DNA of 64,000 nucleotides from positions 307,766 to 371,765 of the forward strand of contig NMRB01000244.1 of NCBI GenBank assembly GCA_002633025.1, in the 5' to 3' direction. The position numbers and the translations under genes are program-made. The first letter of the stretch is position 1. The number at the start of each line of letters is the position of its first letter. The notes below the pieces were generated by a model. It saw nothing but the letters and a program-made list of their open reading frames with translations. It was not told the origin of the DNA and did no database searches. Positions 1-10,281 of this stretch are shown here, piece by piece. This DNA is from Notospermus geniculatus. Lineage: Eukaryota; Nemertea; Pilidiophora; Heteronemertea; Lineidae.

Positions 1-66
1 GTAAAGAAAAGGATTACCCAGGATGATCCTGGGTAAACATAAGGTATACCCAGGACGACATTGACC
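1..66. repeat. Edge fragment of the CCTGGGTAA MITE family
   Basis: Positions 14-36 form an inverted repeat (TTACCCAGGAT, one base, ATCCTGGGTAA). Positions 44-61 (GTATACCCAGGACGACAT) match the right end of the complete element at 15.2-15.6 kb. The rest of this copy lies outside the window or has decayed. Confidence 0.6.
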
Positions 67-275
67 CATTCGGCATCAGTTAGCTGGTTCTCCAAGAGGT
101 GTCACCCTCGGTTTCTCACAAGGTATTCAGGTTGTTGAACCATTCATTTTAAGATGGGGATTTGACGTAGCTGGCGAAGTCACCTTTTGTGAGAGTTCGA
201 ACCTCGCTTGACTATACTACATGTAGTATAAAACCAACAACTCCATTCTTTTTCTTCTAAAAAAGGCCGTAGCCT

Positions 276-870
276 ACACAGAAAGAAAAAGCGATCTCAT
301 CTCGAAATAAAATGAATCTCCAACTCTTGTCCCTAAAATGAGTTTCTTTTGCAACTCGAATAGACATACAATGTAACTGGGTCTCCACTTGAGATAACAT
401 TGTCTCCAACTGGTTAAAATGATTCTCAGCGGTTTCTACCGGATCGTCTGTTGTCTCGAATCAAATAAACAAGTGATGTCTCCATATATAAATGTATATA
501 AAAAAAATTTCACATCCAGTGGGTTTCGAACCCAGGACCCTCTGATCGAAAGTCGGACACCAGAACCACCACACCACCGAGCTCCTCATTATGAGCAGAT
601 TTTGGTTCCCCTCGGTTTGTTTCCAATTTTCTCCAGCTGATGCCCTGTCCCATCGACTGGAGAACTGAGAAAACTCAAAATGAGTAGACTTTGTCTGTAC
701 TTCAGAATGAGATACCAGTTGCAGTTATCTCCAGTCGATGCAAGAGGGCTCCAACCTTAGAAAACTGGTACTCATTCTGTGTTCGAGTAGCAAAGAAACT
801 CATTTTCGGGACAAAATAGTAGGCTGGAGACTCATTTTATCTCGAGATGAGATCGATTTTTTTTCTGTGT
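276..870. mobile_element. Long-TIR non-autonomous DNA transposon
   Basis: The ends ACACAGAAAG...GATCTCATCTCGA (from 276) and its inverse ending TTTTCTGTGT (870) pair over roughly 70-80 bp, including AAAATGA.TCTCCA and AAAATGAGTTTCTTT blocks. No transposase frame is present. A tRNA-like SINE head sits in the middle of the element. Superfamily is not determined because no clear target-site duplication was seen. Confidence 0.8.
517..590 (-). repeat. tRNA-derived SINE head (Glu-like)
   Basis: Read on the minus strand it has a perfect box B, GGTTCGAAACC (about 521-532), and a box A-like TGGTGTGGTGG. A 7-base loop CTTTCGA with T33 and anticodon TTC is closed by a stem with 4 of 5 pairs, and the T-stem has 4 of 5 pairs. 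The acceptor ends do not pair, so this is a SINE promoter head or tRNA pseudogene, not a working tRNA gene. It lies inside the 276-870 element. Confidence 0.65.
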
Positions 871-1312
871 TCATTGTGCGATCGAGTGAAAATTCGTCAA
901 CTTGAATTTTGTCTATTTATTATTATTAGTAATATATTTTGGTATGGCGATGATTACAGGTGAGGAAAAACTACAAATAACAAAGCGTATGGAAATAAAC
1001 GTCCCAAAGGCCACATTTTGAAGGGTAATGGTGAGCAGGCAGATTTATAAGGTCATTTAATACATCATGTACCCATCATGCAGTTCCCCGAGAATGATCG
1101 TCACAATCCAGATGGCGCCCCAAGTATTCAAATGATAAATCAATTACTGTCGCCATCTCTGAATTCATGGAAGTAAAGTAGCATTGGCCCAATGCCTTGG
1201 CATTGGCCCTAGACGTCCGTGGCCTTGTCAATGGCTCGAGCCATCATTTCCTAAAACGTCAATGCTCTGTGCCGATATAGTGGATCTCCGACCACCTACA
1301 CATTGAATATCG
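871..1312. other. Unassigned DNA
   Basis: A+T-rich single-copy-looking sequence. No inverted repeat, long frame or RNA gene recognised. Confidence 0.5.
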
Positions 1313-1759
1313 GTGATGCATATTGGGTGGTCAGCTGAGTTGTCGGTTCTCCTGATAAGTACGAGTATAACATGTAGTCATCAATATAACACGGTGGACC
1401 TCTCCTTCCAATCACTGCACCATCATGGCGCACAGTGTCTGGAAAGGAAATGTGATCAAAACTCTAACAGGAAAATACACAAATATTTAGACGTTTTCAA
1501 AGATAGTGTGGAGCAGGCATACCATTCTCTGAGGCAGGAGGCTCACCCACGTCCGTGGCAGCTCCTCTGGCACCATTTCTATTACAATCTCATTAGGTTG
1601 CAGTTAACGTCTGCCTGTACTTCACGATGGAATAACAAACTTGAGGAAATTTGTAAATATTTTCCTCTGGAGTGGTCCTCTGGTTTTATAGGTTCGCATG
1701 TTGATGGACAAGCCACTGTTAACCCCACGTCAGTGTTTATAAACAATCAATTACATTGA
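1313..1759 (+). CDS. Unrecognised 148-codon open frame
   Basis: Not recognised. The frame begins with a moderately hydrophobic stretch (residues about 5-22, possibly signal-like). It continues into a charged, aromatic-rich middle (residues 55-115) containing motifs such as HKYLDVFKDSVEQAYHSL and PWQLLWHHFYYNLIRL. Codon choice looks more coding-like than most frames here and no repeat overlaps it. It could be a single exon, a decayed gene or chance. No splice model, promoter or polyadenylation signal was confirmed. Confidence 0.22.
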   Translation: MMHIGWSAELSVLLISTSITCSHQYNTVDLSFQSLHHHGAQCLERKCDQNSNRKIHKYLDVFKDSVEQAYHSLRQEAHPRPWQLLWHHFYYNLIRLQLTSACTSRWNNKLEEICKYFPLEWSSGFIGSHVDGQATVNPTSVFINNQLH

Positions 1760-2127
1760 TAAAATTGATGAAATAGAAAAATCGATAAGGTCGAGACGAA
1801 ATTACTTCTGGAAGGCGAGCTAGTCAATCGTTGCCATTAACTTTCAACATTGACTGTTTGTTATATATCTAGGCATCTTTACTTTTGGCGAAGTGGTATT
1901 AATAACCTTTGGAGTGGTATTGTAACATTTCTTCACAAAAATCACATCCGCGGCGTCAGATTGCAGAGCGGTAAAATAAATGTTAATAATATATGGCAGT
2001 ATAATCGACATGAGAGAGAGAAAGCCACGTGTACTGACTGATCACCTGGGGCAGCCGTAAACCAGATATGAAAAAAAAACTGAAATAGACGTGAGTCCTA
2101 CGGCAGATTCCGGTCTGCAGATCTTAG
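1760..2127. other. Unassigned DNA
   Basis: A+T-rich; only short, unconvincing frames. Nothing recognised. Confidence 0.5.
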
Positions 2128-2301
2128 GTTGAATGTAGGAGACTCTGACATAATAGGGAGGTTTCGCAAGCGCCCGGTTAGGCCCTACGACGACGTTTAT
2201 CTATTGTGTGGGTATACCCAAACAATAGATAAACGTCGTCGTATGGCCTAACCGGGCGCTTGCGAAACCTCCCTATTATGTCAGAGTCTCCTACATTCAA
2301 C
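2128..2301. mobile_element. 174-bp near-perfect palindrome (outer layer)
   Basis: The outer arms (2128-2153 and 2276-2301) are exact inverse complements, starting GTTGAATGTAGGAGACTCTG. They extend outward from an inner TAGGGAG-type element without a mismatch. If the inner element is removed, the outer arms close into a perfect palindrome with TA at its centre. Confidence 0.85.
2154..2275. mobile_element. TAGGGAG-end MITE, CCCGGTTAGGCC subfamily
   Basis: Ends TAGGGAGGTTTCGCAAGCG and its inverse, with arms of about 50 bp closing on a GGGTATACCC loop centre. A related half-copy lies at 40601-40668. It sits exactly at the symmetry centre of the 2128-2301 palindrome. Confidence 0.8.
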
Positions 2302-2764
2302 ATTCTCTAAGTGGCGTTTTCTAAAGTGTGTGTGTGTAAACCGTCCGTGAGTTTTAAGGATTTGCCACTTTGGCAGAGTTTTCCTTGCAATGTTTCGTTT
2401 AGCACACTAGCTAACGTCTTCAGGCAAATGCGCACACTTCAGGCACCAACTTGCAGCAGACTCTGACATGACTGAGAGTTACTCAATGTTTTAAGCAAGC
2501 AGTAAACAGGACTTCGCAAACTATTCAGAGATTACATGTACAGTACATGTACATCTGATCGATGTTATTCTACGATTAGGCCTACATGTATTTCCATTTC
2601 GAAGTTTTGACTGTGAACAGCATTCGATGAAAAACCAAAATTGATGTTTCTTTATGTGTAATGAATCGGATAACGAAAATGGGTGGTTGCGAGGAATTAA
2701 TGCGAATTGGCCCCGGCTGTCACCATCTGGGTGACACCGCAACACGACGCGTTAACCATTGGTC

Positions 2765-2899
2765 TAAGGCCGAGTTTACATAGAGATATACGATGTACGG
2801 ACACGCGGGTGAACAAAGGTTTTATGGTCGTGAACCCTTTGTTAGGCCATTGTTCGCCCGCGTCTCCGTATACCGTATACTTCTATGTAAAGGAAGCCT
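2765..2899. mobile_element. GTATAC-family MITE, copy 1
   Basis: The left arm runs TAAGGCCGAGTTTACATAGA and continues into GTACGGACACGC. The right arm is its inverse with core CCGTATACCGTATAC. The family recurs at 3058, 49097 and 57984-58530 (with a duplicate at 58796-59342). Confidence 0.85.
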
Positions 2900-3061
2900 A
2901 AAGCTGCCCATACACGGCGCAATATTATTGCACAATATGGGGCACGAATGGGTGGTCGTGTGCTTCTAGCATGATAATTAGAAGAAAGATTGACAATAAT
3001 ATTGCCCATTGTGATCCTCATATTGTGCAATAATATTGATTGTGTATGGGCAGCTTTAGGC
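2896..3061. mobile_element. CAATATT-family MITE
   Basis: 166 bp with perfect 20-bp ends GCCTAAAGCTGCCCATACAC, followed by arms rich in AATATTATTGCACAATAT. It abuts a GTATAC-family element on each side and shares the terminal GCCT/AGGC bases with both. Confidence 0.9.
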
Positions 3062-3157
3062 TGGGTTCATAGAGATATAATAAAGGGTTCACGACCATGA
3101 AACTTTTGTTTGCCCGCGTGTCCGTATACCGTATACCTCTATGTAAACCCGGCCTTA
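3058..3157. mobile_element. GTATAC-family MITE, internally deleted copy
   Basis: The right arm is intact (GTCCGTATACCGTATACC, then CTATGTAAACCCGGCCTTA). The left arm keeps only AGGCTGGGTTCATAGAGATAT before jumping into the loop sequence AAAGGGTTCACGACCATGAA. Confidence 0.8.
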
Positions 3158-5792
3158 CTGAAATTCACTACAATCTGAAGAGTCATCACTTGCTGATTTT
3201 CGCCGGAACTCCCCTGATGGGTTCAGAGGCATGACGTCACATGGAATAAATTTTAACTCACACAATCATGTACTTTTACGCCTTGTGCACACCTTTCAAT
3301 TCATAGAAGAATTGTAAAAATTTTTTGAAAGCATTTTTAGAGGTCAAGTTTCTCTTCATGGTCCAATACGTCTTGAAATCCTGCCATAAAGACTTTATTT
3401 TCAGTTTTTACCGGCGCTAATTATGTCTGTAATCATGACATGATTACAAAGCGAATTAACATGTGCAAGTATAAATGCTTGTCAGAATTTGGACAAAGGT
3501 TTTCGATGAGTGTGCTGAGCAGAAATATCAAATACTTGATACACCCCATTCAAGTATCGAATCGGCCCGTCAACAAGCTGTCATATGTCGGACTTAGGTT
3601 GCCGCCTTTCATTACTTCACACAAGATTTGTAAACAGATGCCGCTGGCGAACAGATCTCTGTATTAACCACCAACAATGTCAACTCCATGTGATTTGGCA
3701 GCTTTTTGAGAATGTTGTTTTCAGTCTGAATGCCTTTTCATCGTCCCAGGACATTGACAATATATAGAGACATCGGTGTTCCAGGCACCGTACTGATTAT
3801 GTGGTATTGTCCACTGACCTGCAGCTCGATCTTATTGAAACTCGCAGATGATTTTTTTTGTGGGAACCAACCTCCCGCGGCGTTAGATGAAACATAGTAA
3901 TTATCATGCAAACTAAAAGCGCCTTAAATTTGAACTACCAAAATATTGAGGTATAATTGGTAGGAGAGTCCATTATAACATACGCCTTTAGATCCCAACT
4001 CGTTCAATCTCAAGATTTAGGTAACCTGTAGTTTCTTTGAACAGCTCCTTTAGAAACGGACCGTGCTACAAAATATGCCATTGTCGAATGTTTGGAGTCC
4101 GTGTAAGAATTGCTTCTTCTATGTTCTCTTTCAACTCTCAATATCCTTACATGTATTTGTATTCAAACATTAGTGCCTGTCTAATCGAAATATTTTCCTT
4201 TTTGAATCTTATCTCAAAGGCGTCTACGAAATGTCACAAAGGTTTTTCTCCACTTATTATGTTCTTTGAACTAAAAGCATATTTCAACAGAATTCAACTC
4301 TATGACTATGGTGGTATTGCTTTCAAATACTCCATCATTAGGTGTCTGCATTAACGGTTTAGCTTTTATCCATCTTGAATTCAGACGTCTTTGGGTGTAA
4401 AATAGTTGATAGATCAAACAAATGCAATGAACCGGCCCACCATACGTGCTAAACACGGTTGAAAACCAGTTATTAACGACTCAATGAAGATTTCAAGTGT
4501 GCATTAGCCCATTTAAATTACCTTGTGAAATATCGTTTTAAAATCTTTTACCGTGGCAATGTGAAATCATGTTTTAATCGAATAGATATTGTCAATTGCG
4601 ATTGATGTTGACTCTCTCTCGGCAAGTCATTCCAATCAAATAAATTATATTTTATTCAACGAGTTAGCAGAAACTAAGGGAAGCTAAATGTAATTACTGC
4701 CTAGATTACGATCGCAGGTGACTGGATTTTGACGCAACACTCGACCACGCCTAGTTAAAGCGAACTGGTCCTGCCAGGCATGTTAGAGAATCAAAACGCC
4801 GCCATCTTGAATCTATTACTTTCCACAACTGCTGTGGCTTTGCTGCCTTCGAACAGCATTTAGAACACGCTCAACTCACGGACATGGCTTACTTAGGGAT
4901 ATAATCCGCTAAAATACGAAATTTGAAATTTTGAAATTGTGAATTTCGTGGGCACGAAGTTATATTTATTGTCATTTTTGACTGCCGCGACTGTCTCCCT
5001 TTAAACTAATGACATGAATGATGATACAATGAAGTGCATGTATAAACACCGTGTACCACAATCAGTTGCAACATGTATCCCAGACGCACAACGCGGACCG
5101 ACTCGACAACCCCTTTTCGAGTAACTTGCGAACCTTTCAATAGTGTGCACATCAAGTTTTTGTTATTTCAGCGCAAAACGGTAGAGACAACGGTAGAGAC
5201 AATTCCAAAAGTGTGAGAAAACACCATATCGTTCAAACAATCCTAGAGTAGCTTAAAATAACATTATAATATCTTCGTGTATCTCATATTGTATTCATTT
5301 AGTAAATTCCCATGAACTGCTGTTGACAGAACATGTTGATTCGAAAAGTATATCTTGAGGGGATGGTTCCTAGGCCCGTTAACGCGCCCATGTCAACACC
5401 TGGATGGCCTTATGCATTTATTGGCTTCCCGAAATCCCTTCGGGAGGACCATATCACAACAGAGAGAAGCAGTAGGACGCATTGAGATCAAAATTTGTTG
5501 CCGAAACGTGGGAATTCGGGGCAATATTTGTTATCTTTCATGACAGTTTATTTCTGTGGTCCCATCACGCACACTGATGACAGGCCTTTTCATCGTGGTT
5601 GTACCAATTTTTAAAACTTTTATCTTCTTGTTCGTCTCCCATTGATGTTGACTAATGCCCGGTACAGACGATAGAACTTTCTTTTAAAACTTTATTTTAC
5701 AAGACTCTTTTAACAGGCCGTTTCCTACTGCTGGTGCAAATCTCACATACATGTAGAATCCCGAAACAAGTGGTACTATATTGTCCCTTTGA
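3158..5792. other. Unassigned DNA
   Basis: No gene recognised. Small structures only: hairpin GTAATCATG/CATGATTAC at 3429-3447, an imperfect ACGAAATT...AATTTCGT stem at 4917-4952, and a short tandem duplication of ACGGTAGAGACA near 5178-5203. Confidence 0.5.
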
Positions 5793-5850
5793 GTCCTGAT
5801 AGCCGAGTGGCAAGCGGCAGGTCCCGGATTCGAATCCAGCCCGGTGTAAC
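5793..5850 (+). repeat. Degenerate tRNA-like SINE head
   Basis: Box A TAGCCGAGTGG (about 5800-5810) and box B GATTCGAATCC (about 5827-5837) both fit the pol III consensus. The spacing between them is far shorter than in a tRNA, so the anticodon arm is missing. The downstream body to about 6000 is not assigned. Confidence 0.45.
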
Positions 5851-6200
5851 GTTTTTCAGTGAGGCCCGTGAGCCAGTGTGACAATACAATAGATTGACGG
5901 AATAAGCGGCGACTGGACAATGAGCGACACACAGAGAAACAGCGAGTTCGTTTTCCTGTGTGTTCCGAACAATGGGAATCACACAGAAAAACGGCCACAC
6001 TGAGAAACGTTAGACCTGGCCATATGAGATTCCATTCCAGGTGTAACATCTGTGAGTGTTTCTGTAGCTCAGTGTTCCCCAACAATAGACGCGGCCTAGA
6101 ATGGTAATTGTTGGGTTAGTTGCCGCTTAATCCGTCAGGAGGGAAACAATAAGAAAAATACAATAATACGCGGAACACTGATCGACGTTATACACCGGCT

Positions 6201-6380
6201 GTTCACGTCCGTCGCATGGGACAGTAAGCCGTGGTGCCTTGTACATGTACAATGTACCTTGTTTCTTTGCAAGAGCAAGTAAAAGACCCCATCCATGCAG
6301 GTTAGGAACGTGAATAGCTTGAGATGGCCTCTCCGTACTCACCAGGGCCAATAATGCTATGGCTTCGGCCCTGACGGAAA
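6201..6380 (+). repeat. 5'-truncated SINE body (same family as 32.2 kb)
   Basis: The block from TTCACGTCCGTCGCATGGGA through CCGTGGTGCCTTGTAC to CCCTGACGGAAAAAT matches the body and tail of the complete SINE at 32234-32485, in opposite orientation. The tRNA-like head is absent, as expected for 5' truncation during target-primed reverse transcription. An insertion of ACATGTACAATGTAC-type sequence distinguishes this copy. Confidence 0.72.
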
Positions 6381-7748
6381 AATCTAATACAATACACTTG
6401 TCTCCCCAAAACGAGACTGTCTGCTCATTGCTCATGTCCTCGGGAATTAAATACCTATAAAAGATTTTTTTCCAGTTGCATGTTCTGACGGGCAATATGG
6501 CCCCATTCATCGTTGCAAATGACTCCAATGCCCTCTCAATCAATGTTTTAAATTTCCCTGTCTGTCAAAACGCGACAGGAGACACATTCTGAACAGTGGT
6601 AAGCTTTGCATTGTTCGAAAGATGGCGTTATGCGTACCAGCAAAACATGGTTGGCGTGCAGAGGAGGTTAAGAGAGTAGTGGCGACTCGAATAGATGGCT
6701 CCTCGAATAGATGGCTCATAATATGAAATGTGGAACGGGCAGCGTCTGCTACCTAGGCCTGCTACTGATGAAAAGGGAGTTAAAACCAGTAAGGTTTGTA
6801 AAGACCCTTGAATAAATCTCTTGTAGGTACATACGATTATCATTAACAGAACAGTACAAAGAAGCCTTTGATATTTACTTTAATCATAATCGTTGCATTT
6901 CATTTCATAGAATTTCCGACGCCTTTGAGAATAAAAGTTTCCGAACGCTATTAGATCGCGATACACGGTGTATTGTTGACAATTTAAGCCCGTGAGCGAC
7001 ATCCCGCTGACAAGTGATGAAAACCCTGGAACACCCTGAAAAGCCTATTCAAGATGACAGTTTATTTCCATCAACACTATCGAATCATTTTGAAAATTAG
7101 GCATCTATAAAATACTTTGCTACAAAGGCCCGTTGTTGCCTCTGTCAGTGTTTAGACTGAGCTTTTATACGGATGTATGCATATCTTTGTGATTGATGCT
7201 AGACATTCATTTCTGTTCCTGAAGAAGTGTATGGACATGCGTGACACGTCGTTGACTTCGCCGCTGACAAGGGGTGCGCATGTATGTTGTGCTTGCTACC
7301 ACTCATAAGATGACATCTTCGCAATTACAGGGGGTCGTTTCCAATTCAATTTACGCACTCATGCGTGAATGTTTTTCCAACAACGGTCTTAAAGCCTGTC
7401 AATTTAAACAGCAGTCGACAACTCCAAACTAGACCTACTTTGTCATGTCAAACTTTTCAATCTTCACCCCAAAGAAGAGGCGCAACCAATGTTGAACAAA
7501 ACCTGTTTTTCGATATTGTATTCTTCCTTAAATTTCACGGCATTGCCAAAGAGGCCCCGCTGCGGTATTTGATGTATTATGATGGCATTTCAATAAAAAA
7601 TCAAGTGCAAACCATTAAAAAGTATCCCGACGGGTTATTCAGTAATCTCTACCATCATAAAATGTATAACGGTAATTCATTTTTGAAGTTGTCCGTAGTC
7701 TTCAAAGACTTAGACCAAATTGGGCAATTTTTTGGTCTATGGTCACCA
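6381..7748. other. Unassigned DNA
   Basis: Includes a 16-bp tandem duplication (TCGAATAGATGGCTC twice, 6686-6717). A 150-codon frame at 7365-7817 runs into the foldback that starts near 7749. No gene recognised. Confidence 0.45.
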
Positions 7749-8424
7749 GGGGACGTGACCCAATATTTTGACTCTAACTTGCTACATCTTCCGTGCGTAA
7801 TAATACACTTTTGCTAATAAATGTGGAGTATTCTGAGAATTTCCATTCATTTCCAATAAACGTTTTTCTGAATTATTTCTGTGCGTGTGGGTGCATTTCA
7901 ACGAAATTTCATCAGCTGATTGGGACATTACGGGGGCAATGGTTGCTGTGGCTGGTGTTAGTGCATCGGGGGTGTAGGGAGCTGCCGCAATTTTTTTTTG
8001 TAAAAAACGCAGTTTTGCAGAAATCAGCCTCAGCGCCCTGATGTGCATAGAAATTGAGTTCCTGAATTTGTTTTGAAAGTTTAATTCTTACCCTCAAACA
8101 AAACCGCTAAAAAAGTGATTTATCACCACTTGATAGAAGCTTGCCAAGGCGATTTTCAAAAGCGGTATTTTTCACTAAAATTGCGGTAGCTCCCTACATC
8201 CACGACGCACTGTTTTCAGAACACCAGCCACAGCAACCATTGCCCCCGTAACGTTCCCATCAGCTGATGAAGTCTCATTGAAATCGACCCACACGCACAG
8301 AAATAATTCAGAAAAACGTTTATTGGAAATGAATGGAAATTATATTCCACATTTATTAGCAAGAGCGTATTATTACGTATGAAAGATGTAGCAAGTTAGA
8401 GTCAAAATATTGGGTCACGTGCCC
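7749..8424. mobile_element. ~670-bp foldback element
   Basis: Left arm about 7749-8010 starts GGGGACGTGACCCAATATTT. The right arm (about 8160-8424) is its inverse, ending ATATTGGGTCACGTGCCC. Long shared blocks include GAATTATTTCTGTGCGTGTG and GGTTGCTGTGGCTGGTGTT. The arms differ by scattered substitutions and small indels, so the insertion is not recent. No transposase is encoded. Confidence 0.87.
7975..8196. mobile_element. Possible TAGGGAG-end element inside the foldback
   Basis: TAGGGAGCTGCCGCAA at 7975 and its inverse TTGCGGTAGCTCCCTA ending at 8196 carry the same terminal code as the elements at 2154, 8484, 18720, 49138 and 52777. They lie at the loop end of both arms, so this may be a nested MITE at the foldback centre or simply an inner part of one element. 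Confidence 0.5.
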
Positions 8425-8483
8425 ACATTTATTACATGTAGCAAGAGTGTATACGCAACAACCATTCGTTCATAAAATGTCAG

Positions 8484-8624
8484 TAGGGAGGTTAAGAAAT
8501 CAAACGTAAACTTTACGACAATTTATTTTTCATACTACACATTTACCAGTTTTATATTGCATTTTCGGTACAAAAATAATGTCGTTAACGTTTACGTTTA
8601 TCTTTTGATTTCTTAACGTCCCTA
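8484..8624. mobile_element. TAGGGAG-end MITE, AAATCAAACGTAAAC subfamily
   Basis: 141 bp. The ends TAGGGAGGTTAAGAAATCAA and the inverse ending TTCTTAACGTCCCTA pair for about 30 bp. The interior is A+T-rich. Confidence 0.86.
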
Positions 8625-8979
8625 ATGTACGTATTAAACCGGCCATTAAATCGAACATGTAGGCTTAGGTTGATATAGCAAATTGCCGAGAGGCATGACC
8701 CCAATGAATAATGACTTCTGATTTCAGTGCTGATGCGCGAGTGGTGGCGCCTGCAGCCGTCATTTCTCAGGTCGTGGGTTTGACAAAGGCTCGAGCATCG
8801 CTATGTTGTATGTTGTACGTCAAAGTACAATGTAGTGGGGGATCTTTATGACGGGATCCTTTGGTGACGAATATACGAGGTGAAATATACAGAGGCAGAG
8901 ATGTATGTTACTCAATTACCGTCGGCCGATCAGGGCGAACGTTTCTTGCTCTTTCAACTTGACATCAGAGCAAGAAAAA
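8625..8979. other. Unassigned DNA
   Basis: No recognised feature; a short stem TTTCTTGCTCT...AGAGCAAGAAA lies at 8942-8978, just before the next element. Confidence 0.45.
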
Positions 8980-9149
8980 CAGGTGTGATAGAATCTAATG
9001 CCCCCACCCTCCTGATGCCCCCTGCATAGTTTGTCACAGGATTAAGGGTCTTGGTCTCCCTAGAGTCCAATTCAATGGTACCGCTTAATCCGTACATTCA
9101 TTGTTGGGGGACATCACATATCGGGGGACATTAGATTCTTTTACACCGG
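8980..9149. mobile_element. TGTCCCC-type MITE
   Basis: The left GGTGTGATAGAATCTAATG and right CATTAGATTCTTTTACACCGG ends are inverse copies, each followed inward by C-runs (CCCCC). About 170 bp. Confidence 0.72.
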
Positions 9150-9782
9150 TCGGAAATTCGTGCAGAGAGCTACGAGTTCAAACCTTATGATGCAGCTGCC
9201 GGAAAATTTGTGTACCTGTCACACATAAAGACACATGGGAAATTCGAACTCGCGAAAATCGTTTTTTACCGGAGGAAATTGTTACTCGGAAAACTGGCAT
9301 GCGGAAGACTTGGTAAGGCTGTTAACATGATGACCCCGTGTAACAGGGGTCCCACTAGAATCTAAGTCTGATTTTATTGTTCAACGAGGAATTACGACAT
9401 GGCTATAGAGATCATGACCATTCTAATGATATAGCCATGCAATAGCAGATTATTGTGTCCCGGACTTGGATTCCTAGGGCGTTTCTCTTCCGGCATCACG
9501 AATCGCACTTCAAGCGTTGGTGTGCGGAGAACGCCGTAGCTATATCGCGACTTTTTTCCACCGGTCCGTGTCGCAGCCACGAGCACAGGAATCAAACTAA
9601 TTTGATATTGCCGGCGTCGGATTCGCTGCGTCCTCACCGTAAGCAGTGTGCGGTGTCCATCCCTGCGTTTCTCACCGTATCCTTAAGGCAGTCGGCCAAT
9701 CAGTGAAATCCATTCCTTCTGTCTTATTTTTTCAAAAATGGCAGTCGTTATCGGCTCTTTCCTGAGAACTTCGGTGGTATCT
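9150..9782. other. Unassigned DNA
   Basis: Imperfect stem-loop near 9399-9439 around GGCTATAGAGATCATGACC; otherwise nothing recognised. Confidence 0.45.
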
Positions 9783-10281
9783 TAAGCCTAGCGTACATCA
9801 CACTTGCGACTGGAGACAACTAGTCGCCACTGAGCTACTGGCGACTGGGAGAATCTAGCTCACTGGAGGCGACTGATCAGTCGCCAGAAACAGTCGATGT
9901 ACGCACCCATGCGACTCGGTCGCTGGAACTGAGATTTTGCCAGTCGCCGCCAGTTGCACATGTTCAACTTTCTAGCGACTAGTTGTACCCAGTTTCGTTC
10001 AGTCGCTGCGATGTACACGGTCTTGCGACTGATCAATGCCAGTTTTCTGAACAAAACCGAGTCTCATCGAATCCCAACGCCCCGGATGTTACCCGAGTTG
10101 CCGCCAGTCGCAAGTGCGATGTACACGGTCAGGACATGACGACTGATTGGATCCTCCTACATGTACATGACTTGTAGTTTTACTGAGTTGCTGAATTGCG
10201 ATGTGCGCGCTGCGCGTACATAACCAGCGACTGATCAGATCAGTTGCTTTCAGTCGCAAGTGCGATGTACGCCTGGCTTTA
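9783..10281 (+). mobile_element. GCGACTG-rich MITE, copy 1
   Basis: Ends TAAGCCTAGCGTACATCACA and the inverse ending ATGTACGCCTGGCTTTA. The interior carries about 13 copies of the hexamer GCGACT/AGTCGC in alternating orientation, many as CAGTCGC or GCGACTGATC. A second complete copy in the opposite orientation lies at 46906-47303. Confidence 0.9.

Noticed and set aside
165-215. GAGTTCGAACCTC as a second tRNA-like box B
   Set aside because: No matching box A at suitable spacing and no stem structure.
5793-5850. Functional tRNA gene
   Set aside because: Boxes A and B are good but far too close together; no anticodon arm or acceptor pairing.
7365-7817. 150-codon plus-strand frame
   Set aside because: Its last ~23 codons lie in the foldback starting near 7749 and the rest shows no recognisable motif or splice context; kept as unassigned.
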